Notes under the pieces: generated by a model | What the model saw: the letters and a program-made list of their open reading frames with translations, nothing else | Told to the model about the DNA's origin: nothing | The model's database searches: none | Shown: piece after piece, positions 55,402 to 64,000 of the stretch | Layout: every line of letters starts with the position of its first letter | Numbering within the stretch: position 1 is the stretch's first letter | Position numbers and translations under genes: made by a program | Assembly (NCBI GenBank): GCA_018267575.1 | Contig: JAFDYF010000069.1 | Span: forward strand, 62,001-126,000 | DNA from: Bacteroidota bacterium | GTDB taxonomy: Bacteria; Bacteroidota; Bacteroidia; Chitinophagales; Chitinophagaceae | Reading direction: 5' to 3' | DNA: 64,000 nt

Positions 55402-58400
55402 ATGAGAGCACTGGTTAGCATTTTTGCTGCGCTATTGATTGTAATTTCTCTTTACCAGCTTTCCTTTACGTGGTTTGTGAACAAACACGAAGCTGCCATG
55501 GAGGACAAAGCGAAGCGGTATACCAACAACTTATATCCTTCTGCTAAAACAAAATACCCTGCCGATAAAGAAGCTCAGGCTTTGTATCAGGATACGCTTG
55601 ATGATGTTTATAAATCAAGGTTGAAGCACCTGCTGGACAGCACAAAGGATACCAAAATTACTTGGTGGGGTACCAGCTATCAAAAGTCAAAGGAAAACGA
55701 ATTATTGCTGGGCTTGGATTTGCAAGGGGGCATCAACGTTACCTTGGATATAGCCCTCGATGGGCTCATCAAAGGGTTGGCCAATAACCCACGCGACCCA
55801 GCTTTGCTGAAAGCAATACAGACTGCCCAACAGAAAAAGCTGACCAGCGATGCCAACTTCATCGATCTGTTTGCCCAATCCTATAAGGAACAAAATCCCA
55901 ACGGGAAACTGGCTCCTATGTTTGCAAACAGTGGACGCAACAACCTGAAGTTTGATGCTTCTGATAATGCGGTTATTTCGTATATGCATGCGCAGGCCTC
56001 TGCTGCCATGAAACAAACCTTTCAGGTATTGACCAAACGTATCGATAAATTTGGTGTGGCGCAACCCAGTATTAACCTGGATGAGAACAAAGGGATCATC
56101 ACCGTGGAGTTGGCTGGTGCCAATATCGATCCGGCGAGAGTTAGAAATTATTTACAGTCCACCGCCAACCTACAGTTTTGGGAGGTATATAATGTTGTAG
56201 ATCTTTCCAACTCCATTCAGCTTGCAGATAAGAACATGCAAAACTATCTGAATGGGATTAGTGCCAGTGATACTACCCACAAAGCAGATTCTTCTTTAGC
56301 TGAGAAAAACAGGAACCCCATCATCCCCATTTTTTATGAGGCCATCCGTCAGGCACAAGGAGCTCAGGATAAATCGAGGTTGCCTGACTATGTTGGGCTG
56401 GTGCCCATTAAGGATACCCCCCGCGTGGATGACTATTTGAGCAATCCCGTGGTGCTGAACAGTTTCCCTTCCAACCTGAAATTCCTTTGGGGCAAGCAGG
56501 AATTGGATGAAAATGGCAAATCATTGAACTATCTTAAATTATATGCGATTAAAACGGTTCCCGGTTCTGATAAGGCGAAATTGGAAGGGGAATCCATCAA
56601 GAACAACGCCAGACAGGATTACGACCCAGTTACTGGTGATGTAGTGGTGGATATGAGTATGGATAAAAGAGGAGCAGATGTTTGGGCAAAAATGACGGGT
56701 GATAATGTTGGCAAACCAATTGCCATCGTGTTGGATGATATCGTGTATTCTGCGCCCTATGTAAATGGACAGATTACTGGTGGTAATTCGCAGATTACAA
56801 TGGGCCGTGGCCGTAACACACAGCAAAGTGTGGAGGAAGGGCAGGATTTGGCCAATATATTGAACTCTGGAAAATTATCGGCCCCAGCTAAGATTGTGGA
56901 AGAACAGGTGGTCGGCCCTACCCTTGGTAATCAGGCAATCCATGGTGGAGCCATGGCCTTCCTGATCTCTTTCTTGGTGATCTTTGCTCTCATGCTGGTG
57001 TATTATAATACAGCGGGATGGGTAGCCAACGTATCCTTGATATTGAACCTGCTTTTCACTATTGGTGTGCTGAGTGCATTGCATGCGACATTGACCGCTC
57101 CTGGTATTGCTGGTCTGGTACTCACCATTGGTATGGCGGTGGATACCAACGTAATTATTTTTGAGCGTATCAAGGAAGAACTTACGAGGGGAAAAAGCTA
57201 CCAACAGGCTGTGAGTGATGGTTATCGAAGATCCATGGCTCCTGTATTGGATGCACACGTTACCACTTTATTGACGGCATTGATATTGTTCTATTTTGGA
57301 TTGGGCCCTGTACTCGGTTTTGCGACCACTCAAATTTTGGGTATCCTCCTTTCTTTATTCTGTGGTATCCTACTCTCTAGGTTGATCACTGATTTTTATA
57401 CCAACAAGAACCGTCACTTCAAATATTTTACGCCGATCTCTAAACGCATATTCAAACATGCCAGTTTTAAATTCATCGAGTATAGAAAAGTTGCCTATGG
57501 TATTTCTGTGGTGGTCTTATTGTTGGGTGTTGGCTCCTTTTTCCATGGCTTTAGGGAAGGGGTTGAGTTTCAGGGTGGCCGTAGTTATGTGGTAAAATTT
57601 ACCAAACCCATTCAGGCGGAGCCTGTTCGCCAGAGCTTGAGTAAGGCATTTGGTAGTTCGCCCCAGGTTAAAACCTATGGCGGCAACGACCAGTTGGAAA
57701 TCACTACCGACTATCTGGTGAAACAGGAAGGCAATTTGGGTGATTCATTGGTGACCAATAAGCTCTATGAAGGCTTGAAGCCCTTCTTGCCCGAAGGTAC
57801 CAGCTTAGCAGGTTTTACAGCACAGAATAAGTTCATACACGCTTCCAAAAAAGTGGGTGCTACCATTTCTGATGATATCAAGCAGGGTGCTTTCAAAGCC
57901 ATCATTTTTGCATTGATTGTGATATTCATTTATATTTTTATCCGGTTCCGCGACTGGAGATATTCATTGGGAACTATTTTCTCACTGTTCCATGATGTGT
58001 TCGTAATGCTGGCGGTATTCTCTTTCTTAAAAGATATCGTGCCTTTCCCGATGGAAATCGATCAGCACTTTATTGCGGCTATTCTTACCGTAATCGGTTT
58101 CTCCATGAACGATACGGTAATCGTGTTCGACCGGATTCGCGAAGACAGCCGCCTCATGAAAGGGGCTACCAAACCGGAGATTATTAATAAAGCCATCAAT
58201 GATACTTTGAGCAGGACCATCATGACTTCATTAACCGTGTTCCTCACTTTGTTGATATTGTTCTTGGTGGGTGGTGAAGTAACAAAAGGTTTTGCGTTTG
58301 CAATGTTGATTGGTGTTATTACAGGTACTTATTCTTCAATCTTCGTGGCTGCACCTATCTTGGTAGACTTGGCGAAGAACAGGCCATTAGGCGCTGCAGA

Positions 58401-58446
58401 TGCTGAGACAGAGCGTTTGAAAGCAAAAGCTATAGCTACCAAATAA
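55402..58446 (+). CDS. secDF: fused protein translocase subunit SecDF
   Basis: The 1014-residue inner-membrane protein joins SecD (about 1-690) and SecF (about 700-1010), the common Bacteroidota form. An N-terminal helix and large periplasmic domain are followed by LLGLDLQGGINVTLD near 97, then a six-helix bundle with GMAVDTNVIIFERIKEEL near 580. The SecF half has GVEFQGGRSYVVKF near 720 and GFSMNDTVIVFDRIRED near 905. It uses the proton gradient to pull exported proteins out of SecYEG. It stands alone, ahead of a strong terminator. Confidence 0.95.
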   Translation: MRALVSIFAALLIVISLYQLSFTWFVNKHEAAMEDKAKRYTNNLYPSAKTKYPADKEAQALYQDTLDDVYKSRLKHLLDSTKDTKITWWGTSYQKSKENELLLGLDLQGGINVTLDIALDGLIKGLANNPRDPALLKAIQTAQQKKLTSDANFIDLFAQSYKEQNPNGKLAPMFANSGRNNLKFDASDNAVISYMHAQASAAMKQTFQVLTKRIDKFGVAQPSINLDENKGIITVELAGANIDPARVRNYLQSTANLQFWEVYNVVDLSNSIQLADKNMQNYLNGISASDTTHKADSSLAEKNRNPIIPIFYEAIRQAQGAQDKSRLPDYVGLVPIKDTPRVDDYLSNPVVLNSFPSNLKFLWGKQELDENGKSLNYLKLYAIKTVPGSDKAKLEGESIKNNARQDYDPVTGDVVVDMSMDKRGADVWAKMTGDNVGKPIAIVLDDIVYSAPYVNGQITGGNSQITMGRGRNTQQSVEEGQDLANILNSGKLSAPAKIVEEQVVGPTLGNQAIHGGAMAFLISFLVIFALMLVYYNTAGWVANVSLILNLLFTIGVLSALHATLTAPGIAGLVLTIGMAVDTNVIIFERIKEELTRGKSYQQAVSDGYRRSMAPVLDAHVTTLLTALILFYFGLGPVLGFATTQILGILLSLFCGILLSRLITDFYTNKNRHFKYFTPISKRIFKHASFKFIEYRKVAYGISVVVLLLGVGSFFHGFREGVEFQGGRSYVVKFTKPIQAEPVRQSLSKAFGSSPQVKTYGGNDQLEITTDYLVKQEGNLGDSLVTNKLYEGLKPFLPEGTSLAGFTAQNKFIHASKKVGATISDDIKQGAFKAIIFALIVIFIYIFIRFRDWRYSLGTIFSLFHDVFVMLAVFSFLKDIVPFPMEIDQHFIAAILTVIGFSMNDTVIVFDRIREDSRLMKGATKPEIINKAINDTLSRTIMTSLTVFLTLLILFLVGGEVTKGFAFAMLIGVITGTYSSIFVAAPILVDLAKNRPLGAADAETERLKAKAIATK

Positions 58447-58466
58447 TAAAATAAAAAGTTTTGTAG

Positions 58467-58500
58467 ATGCCTGCGAATTCCAATCGCAGGCATTTTTATT
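58467..58500 (+). terminator. hairpin terminator after secDF
   Basis: ATGCCTGCGA at 58467-58476 and TCGCAGGCAT at 58484-58493 form a perfect 10-bp stem with a 7-base loop, followed by TTTTATTTT. It lies 20 bp after the secDF stop codon. Confidence 0.88.
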
Positions 58501-58628
58501 TTAATATGTCTTTGGGTTTTAAGTTTTTTATTTTAAGCGAATGAGTTTGCTTTGCAATGAAATCGATATCAGGATAGCTATGTTCATCAATATGGTTTTA
58601 TCTTTATTCCCTAAATTTTAAAACGATC

Positions 58629-59624
58629 ATGAAGTCTGGATTCACCATTGAAAAGATTATCGAAATATACCATCGCCCTTTATTTGATTTGATGTATGAA
58701 GCCGCCACAGTGCATCGGAAAAACAATGATGCGCATGAAGTGCAGGTAAGCTCATTGATTTCCATTAAAACAGGAGGCTGTCCGGAAGATTGTGCCTATT
58801 GCCCACAAGCGGCTCGCTATCAAACCGAAGTACAGGTGCATGGGTTGATGCCTGTGGAAACCGTGGAGGCGCAAGCGAGACAAGCAAAAGAAAATGGAGC
58901 TTCCCGTTTATGTATGGGTGCTGCTTGGAGAGAAGTGCGGAACAATCGCGATTTTGATCATGTGCTTGAAATGGTAAAGGCAGTGAATGCATTGGATATG
59001 GAAGTTTGTTGTACACTGGGTATGCTGACTTATGAGCAGGCATTGAAGTTAAAGGAAGCTGGATTGTATGCCTATAACCACAATATCGATACATCAGAAG
59101 AACATTATAAAAACATCATCAGCACCAGGGCTTATTCCGATCGTTTGAATACCTTGGACAATGTGCGCAAGGCAAAGATTACAGTTTGCTCGGGCGGCAT
59201 TATTGGTCTGGGAGAGACGGAAGAAGACCGGATCAAGATGTTGCATAACCTTGTAAACCTTCCACAACCACCCGAGTCTGTGCCCATCAATGCTTTGGTG
59301 CCTGTAAAAGGTACGCCATTGGAAAACCAGCCTCGTGTTTCGGTTTGGGAAATGGTTCGCATGATTGCCACTGCGCGTATCATTATGCCGAAGACGGTAG
59401 TGCGTTTGTCGGCAGGAAGATTGGAAATGAGTACTGCCGAACAAGCACTTTGTTTTTTGGCGGGAGCCAATTCCATTTTTGCTGGCGATAAATTATTGAC
59501 CACGCCCAACCCAGCTTTTTCTGATGATATGGAAATGTTCAAGCTTTTTGGATTAAAACCCAGAGAGGCGTTTAAGGAAGGCAGGGAGCCTGAAATTGCA
59601 GAAGCTGCTGTTTTCGAAAACTAG
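58629..59624 (+). CDS. bioB: biotin synthase
   Basis: This 331-residue radical SAM enzyme inserts sulfur into dethiobiotin, the last step of biotin synthesis. The [4Fe-4S]/SAM cysteines are Cys51, Cys55 and Cys58 in [24 protein letters not shown] near 150 and [10 protein letters not shown] near 260 are family signatures, the latter with the arginine near the auxiliary cluster. The length is normal. It is first of the biotin genes, with bioF 91 bp downstream. Confidence 0.95.
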   Translation: MKSGFTIEKIIEIYHRPLFDLMYEAATVHRKNNDAHEVQVSSLISIKTGGCPEDCAYCPQAARYQTEVQVHGLMPVETVEAQARQAKENGASRLCMGAAWREVRNNRDFDHVLEMVKAVNALDMEVCCTLGMLTYEQALKLKEAGLYAYNHNIDTSEEHYKNIISTRAYSDRLNTLDNVRKAKITVCSGGIIGLGETEEDRIKMLHNLVNLPQPPESVPINALVPVKGTPLENQPRVSVWEMVRMIATARIIMPKTVVRLSAGRLEMSTAEQALCFLAGANSIFAGDKLLTTPNPAFSDDMEMFKLFGLKPREAFKEGREPEIAEAAVFEN

Positions 59625-59715
59625 TTGTTGCTAACACTTATTGTTATCGATTCGGGCTACATGAATATCAAACCATTGTTTGTCTTCAAAATTTATCTAA
59701 CATAACGAGTGTATT

Positions 59716-60861
59716 TTGGAAAATACCAAACATTCCGTCCACGAGTCCTTTCAAAAAATTTTGGACAAAAGAAAAGAAGAATCATTGTATCGTTCCTTGC
59801 AGGTGAATGATGGGATGGTCGATTTCTGTTCCAATGATTACCTGAGCTTTGCTCGTTCCCAAAAGATTAATTATAAGGTCAGACTAATAGAACAATCCCA
59901 ATCTTATTTTTCTGGAGCTACGGGTGCAAGGTCTATTTCGGGGAATTCTGTTTATGCAGAAGAACTTGAAAAGTATTTGGCCAATTTCCATCACGCAGAA
60001 GCTGGGTTGCTTTTCAATTCAGGTTATGATGCCAATGTGGGGCTGTTCTCTTCTATTGCTAAAAAAGAAGATAGTATTATTTGTGATGAGTTGATCCATG
60101 CAAGTATCATCGATGGTTGTAGGCTTGGCTATGCCAACCGTTTTCGATTTGCCCATAATAATCTGGATGAACTTGAAAAAAAATTGGATCATGCCAAGGG
60201 AAATGTTTTTGTAGCGGTGGAATCGGTGTATTCCATGGATGGCGATATGGCAGACCTTAAATCGATTTCGGCAATCTGCAAAAAATACAATGCTCATTTA
60301 ATTGTGGATGAAGCGCATGCCACCGGCATTTTCGGTCATCAGGGTAGGGGTTTGGTGTGCCAATTGGGCTTGGAAAGGGAGGTGTTTGCAAGGGTGCATA
60401 CTTTTGGTAAGGCTTTGGGCTGTCATGGAGCTATTGTGATAGGTGCGGAAGTGTTAAGGAATTATCTTATCAATTTTGCTAGGTCTTTTATGTTCACAAC
60501 GGCTTTGCCCATGCATTCGCTGATACAGATTAAAACAGCATATGAAGAAATGGATCATGCGGATTTTGATAATAGTAAGCTGCATCTTTTGATTGCTTTG
60601 TTCAGGAAAAACTTCCAAAGTCATCAGGATGTTTTTTTGATTGATAGTTTCAGCCCCGTGCAAAGTGTAGTGATCCCCGGTAGTGCCCGTGCAAAAAAAG
60701 TGGCGGCTCATTTGCAAAAAAATGGTTTTGATGTTAGGGCTATTGTTAGTCCTTCCGTGCCTCAAGGAAAAGAACGGTTGCGCATCAGTATGCACCAACA
60801 CAATTCAGAAGAAGAAGTAATGGGATTGTTAGAGCGTCTTCATGAAATAATGATCGAATGA
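59716..60861 (+). CDS. bioF: 8-amino-7-oxononanoate synthase
   Basis: This 381-residue PLP enzyme condenses pimeloyl thioester with alanine. The start is TTG 59716: an in-frame TAA lies at 59698, and the next ATG falls after conserved sequence. Signatures are GATGARSISGN near 72-82, DEAHATGIFG near 197 and the PLP lysine Lys232 in HTFGKALGCHG. The 3' end overlaps bioD by 4 bp (ATGA), so the two are translationally coupled. Confidence 0.92.
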   Translation: MENTKHSVHESFQKILDKRKEESLYRSLQVNDGMVDFCSNDYLSFARSQKINYKVRLIEQSQSYFSGATGARSISGNSVYAEELEKYLANFHHAEAGLLFNSGYDANVGLFSSIAKKEDSIICDELIHASIIDGCRLGYANRFRFAHNNLDELEKKLDHAKGNVFVAVESVYSMDGDMADLKSISAICKKYNAHLIVDEAHATGIFGHQGRGLVCQLGLEREVFARVHTFGKALGCHGAIVIGAEVLRNYLINFARSFMFTTALPMHSLIQIKTAYEEMDHADFDNSKLHLLIALFRKNFQSHQDVFLIDSFSPVQSVVIPGSARAKKVAAHLQKNGFDVRAIVSPSVPQGKERLRISMHQHNSEEEVMGLLERLHEIMIE

Positions 60862-61487
60862 ATGTTGATAGTATCGTCATAGCCGGTATCGGCACCGAAG
60901 TGGGTAAGACCCTTGTTTCCTCCATCGTTGTCGAAGCTTTGCAAGCCGATTATTGGAAGCCTATACAGGCAGGTGATTTGGCATTTACTGATTCGGATAG
61001 GGTTAAAAGTTTGGTGAGCAATCATAAGTCTTTTTTCCACCCAGAAGCAATCCGTTTGTTACATCCGATGTCGCCTCATGCTGCCGCAAAGAAAGAGGGG
61101 ATAGAGATTGATATAGAAAAAATTATTTTACCCAACACTCCTAACAAATTAGTGATTGAACTGGCTGGTGGTTTAATGGTGCCTTTGAATGAAAGGGCTT
61201 TGAATATTGATTTATTAAAAAAATGGAAGGCCCCAGTGATTTTGGTATCCCGTCATTATTTGGGTAGTATCAATCATACCTTGCTTTCTATCTCAGTGCT
61301 TGCACAATTTGGGATACGCATCGCCGGTATTATTTTTAATGGCAATGAAAACGTTTCCACTGAAAAGGCGATATTGGATTACACCAAGATTCCTTTTATT
61401 GGTAGGATCGATGATGAGGGTTCTATCGCTCCGGAAGTAATCAGGGGCTATGCGGAGAAATTGAAAGAGAAACTGAATAAAATTTAA
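60858..61487 (+). CDS. bioD: dethiobiotin synthetase
   Basis: This 209-residue ATP-dependent carboxylase closes the ureido ring of dethiobiotin. The P-loop is GIGTEVGKT at 10-18. The start overlaps the bioF stop by 4 bp. Further family patterns are YWKPIQAGD near 33, with the lysine that binds substrate, and the ELAGGLMVPLNE segment near 98. It is slightly shorter than the E. coli enzyme (about 225). Confidence 0.9.
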   Translation: MNVDSIVIAGIGTEVGKTLVSSIVVEALQADYWKPIQAGDLAFTDSDRVKSLVSNHKSFFHPEAIRLLHPMSPHAAAKKEGIEIDIEKIILPNTPNKLVIELAGGLMVPLNERALNIDLLKKWKAPVILVSRHYLGSINHTLLSISVLAQFGIRIAGIIFNGNENVSTEKAILDYTKIPFIGRIDDEGSIAPEVIRGYAEKLKEKLNKI

Positions 61488-61491
61488 TGAC

Positions 61492-62769
61492 ATGTCTTTA
61501 TTAGAGCGAGATGCGGTCGTAATTTGGCATCCATATACCCAAATGAAAACAGCCGGGTTGCCCGTTCCGATTGTCAAAGGCCAAGGTCTTTACTTGACCG
61601 ATGAAAATGGGAAACAATATATGGATGCCATCTCCTCTTGGTGGGTGAATATCCACGGTCATGCCCATCCCTATATTGCCCAAAAAGTAGCTGAGCAGTT
61701 AAATACACTGGAGCATGTGATTTTTTCTGGCTTTACCCATGAGCCCGCAATCGAGTTGGCAGAACGCTTGCTAAAATGCCTGCCGCCCAATCAGTCTAAA
61801 ATATTTTATTCTGACAATGGCTCCACGGCGGTGGAAGTGGCTTTGAAAATGGCCATCCAGTTTTGGTATAACCAAGGGAAAAAAAAGCAAAAGATCATCG
61901 CACTGGAGCATAGTTATCATGGGGATACTTTTGGTGCAATGTCCGTTAGCGCCAGATCTGCATTTACCAATCCTTTTTACCCTTTTTTGTTTGAAGTCAT
62001 TCATATCCCCTTCCCTCACAAAAACAAGGAATTTAAAGCTGTGGATGCACTAAAGGAAATCATGAAAAATGGGAAGGATGAGATAGCCGCTTTTATTTTT
62101 GAGCCTTTGGTACTGGGCGCTGGTGGTATGCTTATGTATGAAGAAGATACCCTCAACGAATTGCTGGGTATTTGTAATGAAAATGAGGTGCTGACTATTG
62201 CGGATGAGGTAATGACCGGTTTTGGACGCACCGGAAAAATGTTTGCCAGCGAATATTTGGCCCATCAGCCAGATATTCTTTGTCTTTCAAAAGGGTTGAC
62301 TGGGGGAACGATGGCATTGGGGGTAACCTCTTGCACCCAAAAAATATATGGTGCCTTTCTTTCTGACGACAAAGGAAAAACTTTTTTCCATGGGCATTCT
62401 TTCACGGCCAACCCCGTGGCCTGTGCAGCCTCATTGGCTAGTTTGGATTTATTATTGGATGAAATATGCCAAAAAAATATCCACATGATTACCAATGCAC
62501 AGCAGGGCTTTGCAGATGAGCTACAAAAACTTCCCAATGCTGAAAATGTCAGAAACAAAGGAAGCTTATTGGCCTTCGATTTTAAAACCCATGAGCAAAC
62601 CTCTTATTTCAATTCGGTGAGAGACCAGCTTTATCAATATTTTTTGGACAGGGGTATCATTATTCGTCCCCTGGGAAATACCATCTATCTGATGCCTCCT
62701 TATTGTATCCAGCCTTCGGAATTGAACCGTATTTATGATGCCATTAAGGAGCTATTGGTAATGGGTTGA
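61492..62769 (+). CDS. bioA: adenosylmethionine--8-amino-7-oxononanoate aminotransferase
   Basis: This 425-residue class III aminotransferase makes 7,8-diaminononanoate using SAM as amino donor. SSWWVNIHGHAHP near 44-56 is diagnostic of BioA, as are the N-terminal WHPYTQMK and YSDNGSTAVEVALKMA near 103. The PLP lysine is Lys267 in LCLSKGLTGG. It begins 4 bp after the bioD stop. With bioB, bioF and bioD it gives the four ring-assembly steps. No bioC, bioH or bioW for pimelate synthesis is in the window. Confidence 0.95.
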   Translation: MSLLERDAVVIWHPYTQMKTAGLPVPIVKGQGLYLTDENGKQYMDAISSWWVNIHGHAHPYIAQKVAEQLNTLEHVIFSGFTHEPAIELAERLLKCLPPNQSKIFYSDNGSTAVEVALKMAIQFWYNQGKKKQKIIALEHSYHGDTFGAMSVSARSAFTNPFYPFLFEVIHIPFPHKNKEFKAVDALKEIMKNGKDEIAAFIFEPLVLGAGGMLMYEEDTLNELLGICNENEVLTIADEVMTGFGRTGKMFASEYLAHQPDILCLSKGLTGGTMALGVTSCTQKIYGAFLSDDKGKTFFHGHSFTANPVACAASLASLDLLLDEICQKNIHMITNAQQGFADELQKLPNAENVRNKGSLLAFDFKTHEQTSYFNSVRDQLYQYFLDRGIIIRPLGNTIYLMPPYCIQPSELNRIYDAIKELLVMG

Positions 62770-62865
62770 GTAAATTTTATAAATCGTATTAAAATGGGCA
62801 CTACAAAGCGTATCTTTCAGTATTAACAACCAATCATCCATTTTTCTATTCATTCAATAAAGCTT

Positions 62866-64000
62866 ATGAGGCGGAATATTTTATTCAACCTACTGATTGT
62901 TCTTTTTTTTGCGTTGCCCAGTCGTGCGCAAGTTTCGCAAAAGCCGTATTATCCAGATTCGGTTTGGCAAGAAAAAAAACCGGAAGATTTGAAAATGAGT
63001 AAGCAGCTGGTGGATAGTGCTATACAGTTGGCCATGCATAGCGAAGTGAAAATGGATCGGGATTTAAGGATTGCTAATTTAAAAGCCTATGCCGACGAAC
63101 CTAATTATCGGATATTAGGCCCTACCAAAGAAAGGGGAGGCCCTGCGGGCTTGGTTATTAAAAACGGGTATATCGTCGCACAATGGGGCGATGTGAAAAG
63201 GGTGGATATGACTTTTAGTGCTACCAAAAGTTACCTTTCTTCGATTGCAGGATTGGCCATTGATGCAGGGCTGATTAAAAATGTGCATGATCGAGTAGAT
63301 GGTTATGTATGGGACGGCAGTTTTGATGGTGTGCATAATGCTAAAATAACTTGGGCGCATTTGCTGACCCAAAGCTCGGATTGGTCGGGCCAGCTTTTTG
63401 ATACTTATGATTGGGCTGATCGTCCACCGAAAACAGGAGGCATCGATGATTGGAAAAACAGGAAATTGAACGAGCCGGGAACTTTTTTTAAATACAATGA
63501 TGTTCGGGTGAACCTGTTGGCTTATTCCCTTTTGCAAGTATGGCGGAAGCCATTGCCCCAAATACTCAAAGAAAAAATAATGGACCCGATTGGCGCTTCC
63601 ACCACTTGGAGATGGTATGGTTATGAAAATTCTTTTGTGAACATGGATGGGGTGATGGTGCAATCGGTGAGTGGCGGGGGGCATTTTGGTGGAGGCATGT
63701 TTATCAATACGCTTGATCATGCCCGTTATGGACTATTGTTTCTTCGAAATGGGAAATGGAAAAACCAACAACTGCTATCTGAAAATTGGGTGAATGAAGC
63801 CCATCAGCCTTCTGTTGCAAATAAATCATATGGATATTTATGGTGGTTGAATACCGGTGCCAATAAGTGGCCTGGTGTTCCTGAAAGCGTTTATTATGCG
63901 GTTGGCTTTGGTGGTAATTATATCATCATCGACCATGAGCATGACTTATTGGTAGTGGCTAGATGGATGGACGGAGCCAAAATAGGAGAATTGATGGCAT
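62866..64000 (+). CDS. class C beta-lactamase-like serine hydrolase, 3' end cut
   Basis: The frame opens at ATG 62866 and is still open at the window end, giving 378 residues. A signal peptide is present (RRNILFNLLIVLFFALPSRAQ). The catalytic box Ser118-A-T-Lys121 lies in MTFSATKSYLSS, and the second box with tyrosine is FFKYNDVRVN near 209. A glycine-rich GGGHFGGGMF follows near 270. This is the beta-lactamase/AmpC-like family of penicillin-binding-type esterases and peptidases, exported. The true substrate is unknown. It follows bioA by 96 bp and may not belong to the biotin unit. Confidence 0.8.
   Translation, partial: MRRNILFNLLIVLFFALPSRAQVSQKPYYPDSVWQEKKPEDLKMSKQLVDSAIQLAMHSEVKMDRDLRIANLKAYADEPNYRILGPTKERGGPAGLVIKNGYIVAQWGDVKRVDMTFSATKSYLSSIAGLAIDAGLIKNVHDRVDGYVWDGSFDGVHNAKITWAHLLTQSSDWSGQLFDTYDWADRPPKTGGIDDWKNRKLNEPGTFFKYNDVRVNLLAYSLLQVWRKPLPQILKEKIMDPIGASTTWRWYGYENSFVNMDGVMVQSVSGGGHFGGGMFINTLDHARYGLLFLRNGKWKNQQLLSENWVNEAHQPSVANKSYGYLWWLNTGANKWPGVPESVYYAVGFGGNYIIIDHEHDLLVVARWMDGAKIGELMA

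Noticed and set aside
63115..63720. 201-codon minus-strand frame at the right edge
   Set aside because: The plus strand here encodes a serine hydrolase with signal peptide and SATK box, so the minus frame is a shadow.
1..64000. tRNA, rRNA, CRISPR, insertion sequences or prophage
   Set aside because: No regularly spaced repeats, transposase or phage proteins, and no recognisable tRNA arms, were seen. A tRNAscan/Infernal run would settle the RNA genes.

Overview
The window looks like a chromosomal segment of a Bacteroidota bacterium, most likely of the family Chitinophagaceae. It is AT-rich, starts rarely show Shine-Dalgarno sequences, and it carries a SusC/SusD pair, a fused SecDF, an IcmF-type fused acyl-CoA mutase and glutaminyl-tRNA synthetase. 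The family placement is inferred from gene content, not from a search.

Left part (1-15863, plus strand). The 3' end of a FucP-like sugar transporter is followed by two membrane proteins of unknown role (a GT-C-like protein and a sulfatase-like protein). Next comes a compact hybrid NRPS-PKS assembly line: protein 1 is A-PCP-KS-AT-ACP-aminotransferase, protein 2 is C-A-PCP-TE, and an Sfp-type phosphopantetheinyl transferase follows 2 bp later. All catalytic residues checked are intact. The expected chemistry is loading of an amino acid (Asn-like pocket), one malonyl extension, transamination of the beta-keto group, condensation with a second amino acid and release. I do not recognise the product.

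Middle (15886-30567, minus strand). Ten tightly spaced genes read as one unit: SusC, SusD, a Tat-exported flavin amine oxidase, a class III aminotransferase, a succinate-semialdehyde-type dehydrogenase, an NhaC-like antiporter, two GNAT acetyltransferases, a second class III aminotransferase and a YtcJ-like amidohydrolase. No glycosidase is present. It looks like a SusCD uptake locus turned to amine or omega-amino-acid catabolism. A divergent gene of unknown function lies upstream, then TspO and an SRPBCC protein.

32995-40412. A minus-strand IcmF fused mutase is followed by a plus-strand L-fucose oxidative pathway (diketo-fuconate hydrolase, mutarotase, fuconolactonase, two SDR dehydrogenases) that lacks its fuconate dehydratase.

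40543-55257. Mixed genes: an S4 RNA-binding protein, an AbiEii-like pair, M20 dipeptidase, an ATP-grasp enzyme beside a perfect 44-bp palindrome, CPBP protease, GlnRS, a small exported protein, FKBP lipoprotein, a solitary methylmalonyl-CoA mutase-type large subunit, an IscA-type protein, a GDSL hydrolase, aquaporin, aspartate aminotransferase and a class A beta-lactamase-like hydrolase.

55402-64000 (plus strand). SecDF, then biotin synthesis genes bioB, bioF, bioD and bioA, and a class C beta-lactamase-like serine hydrolase that runs off the window end.

No rRNA, tRNA, CRISPR array, insertion sequence or prophage was recognised.
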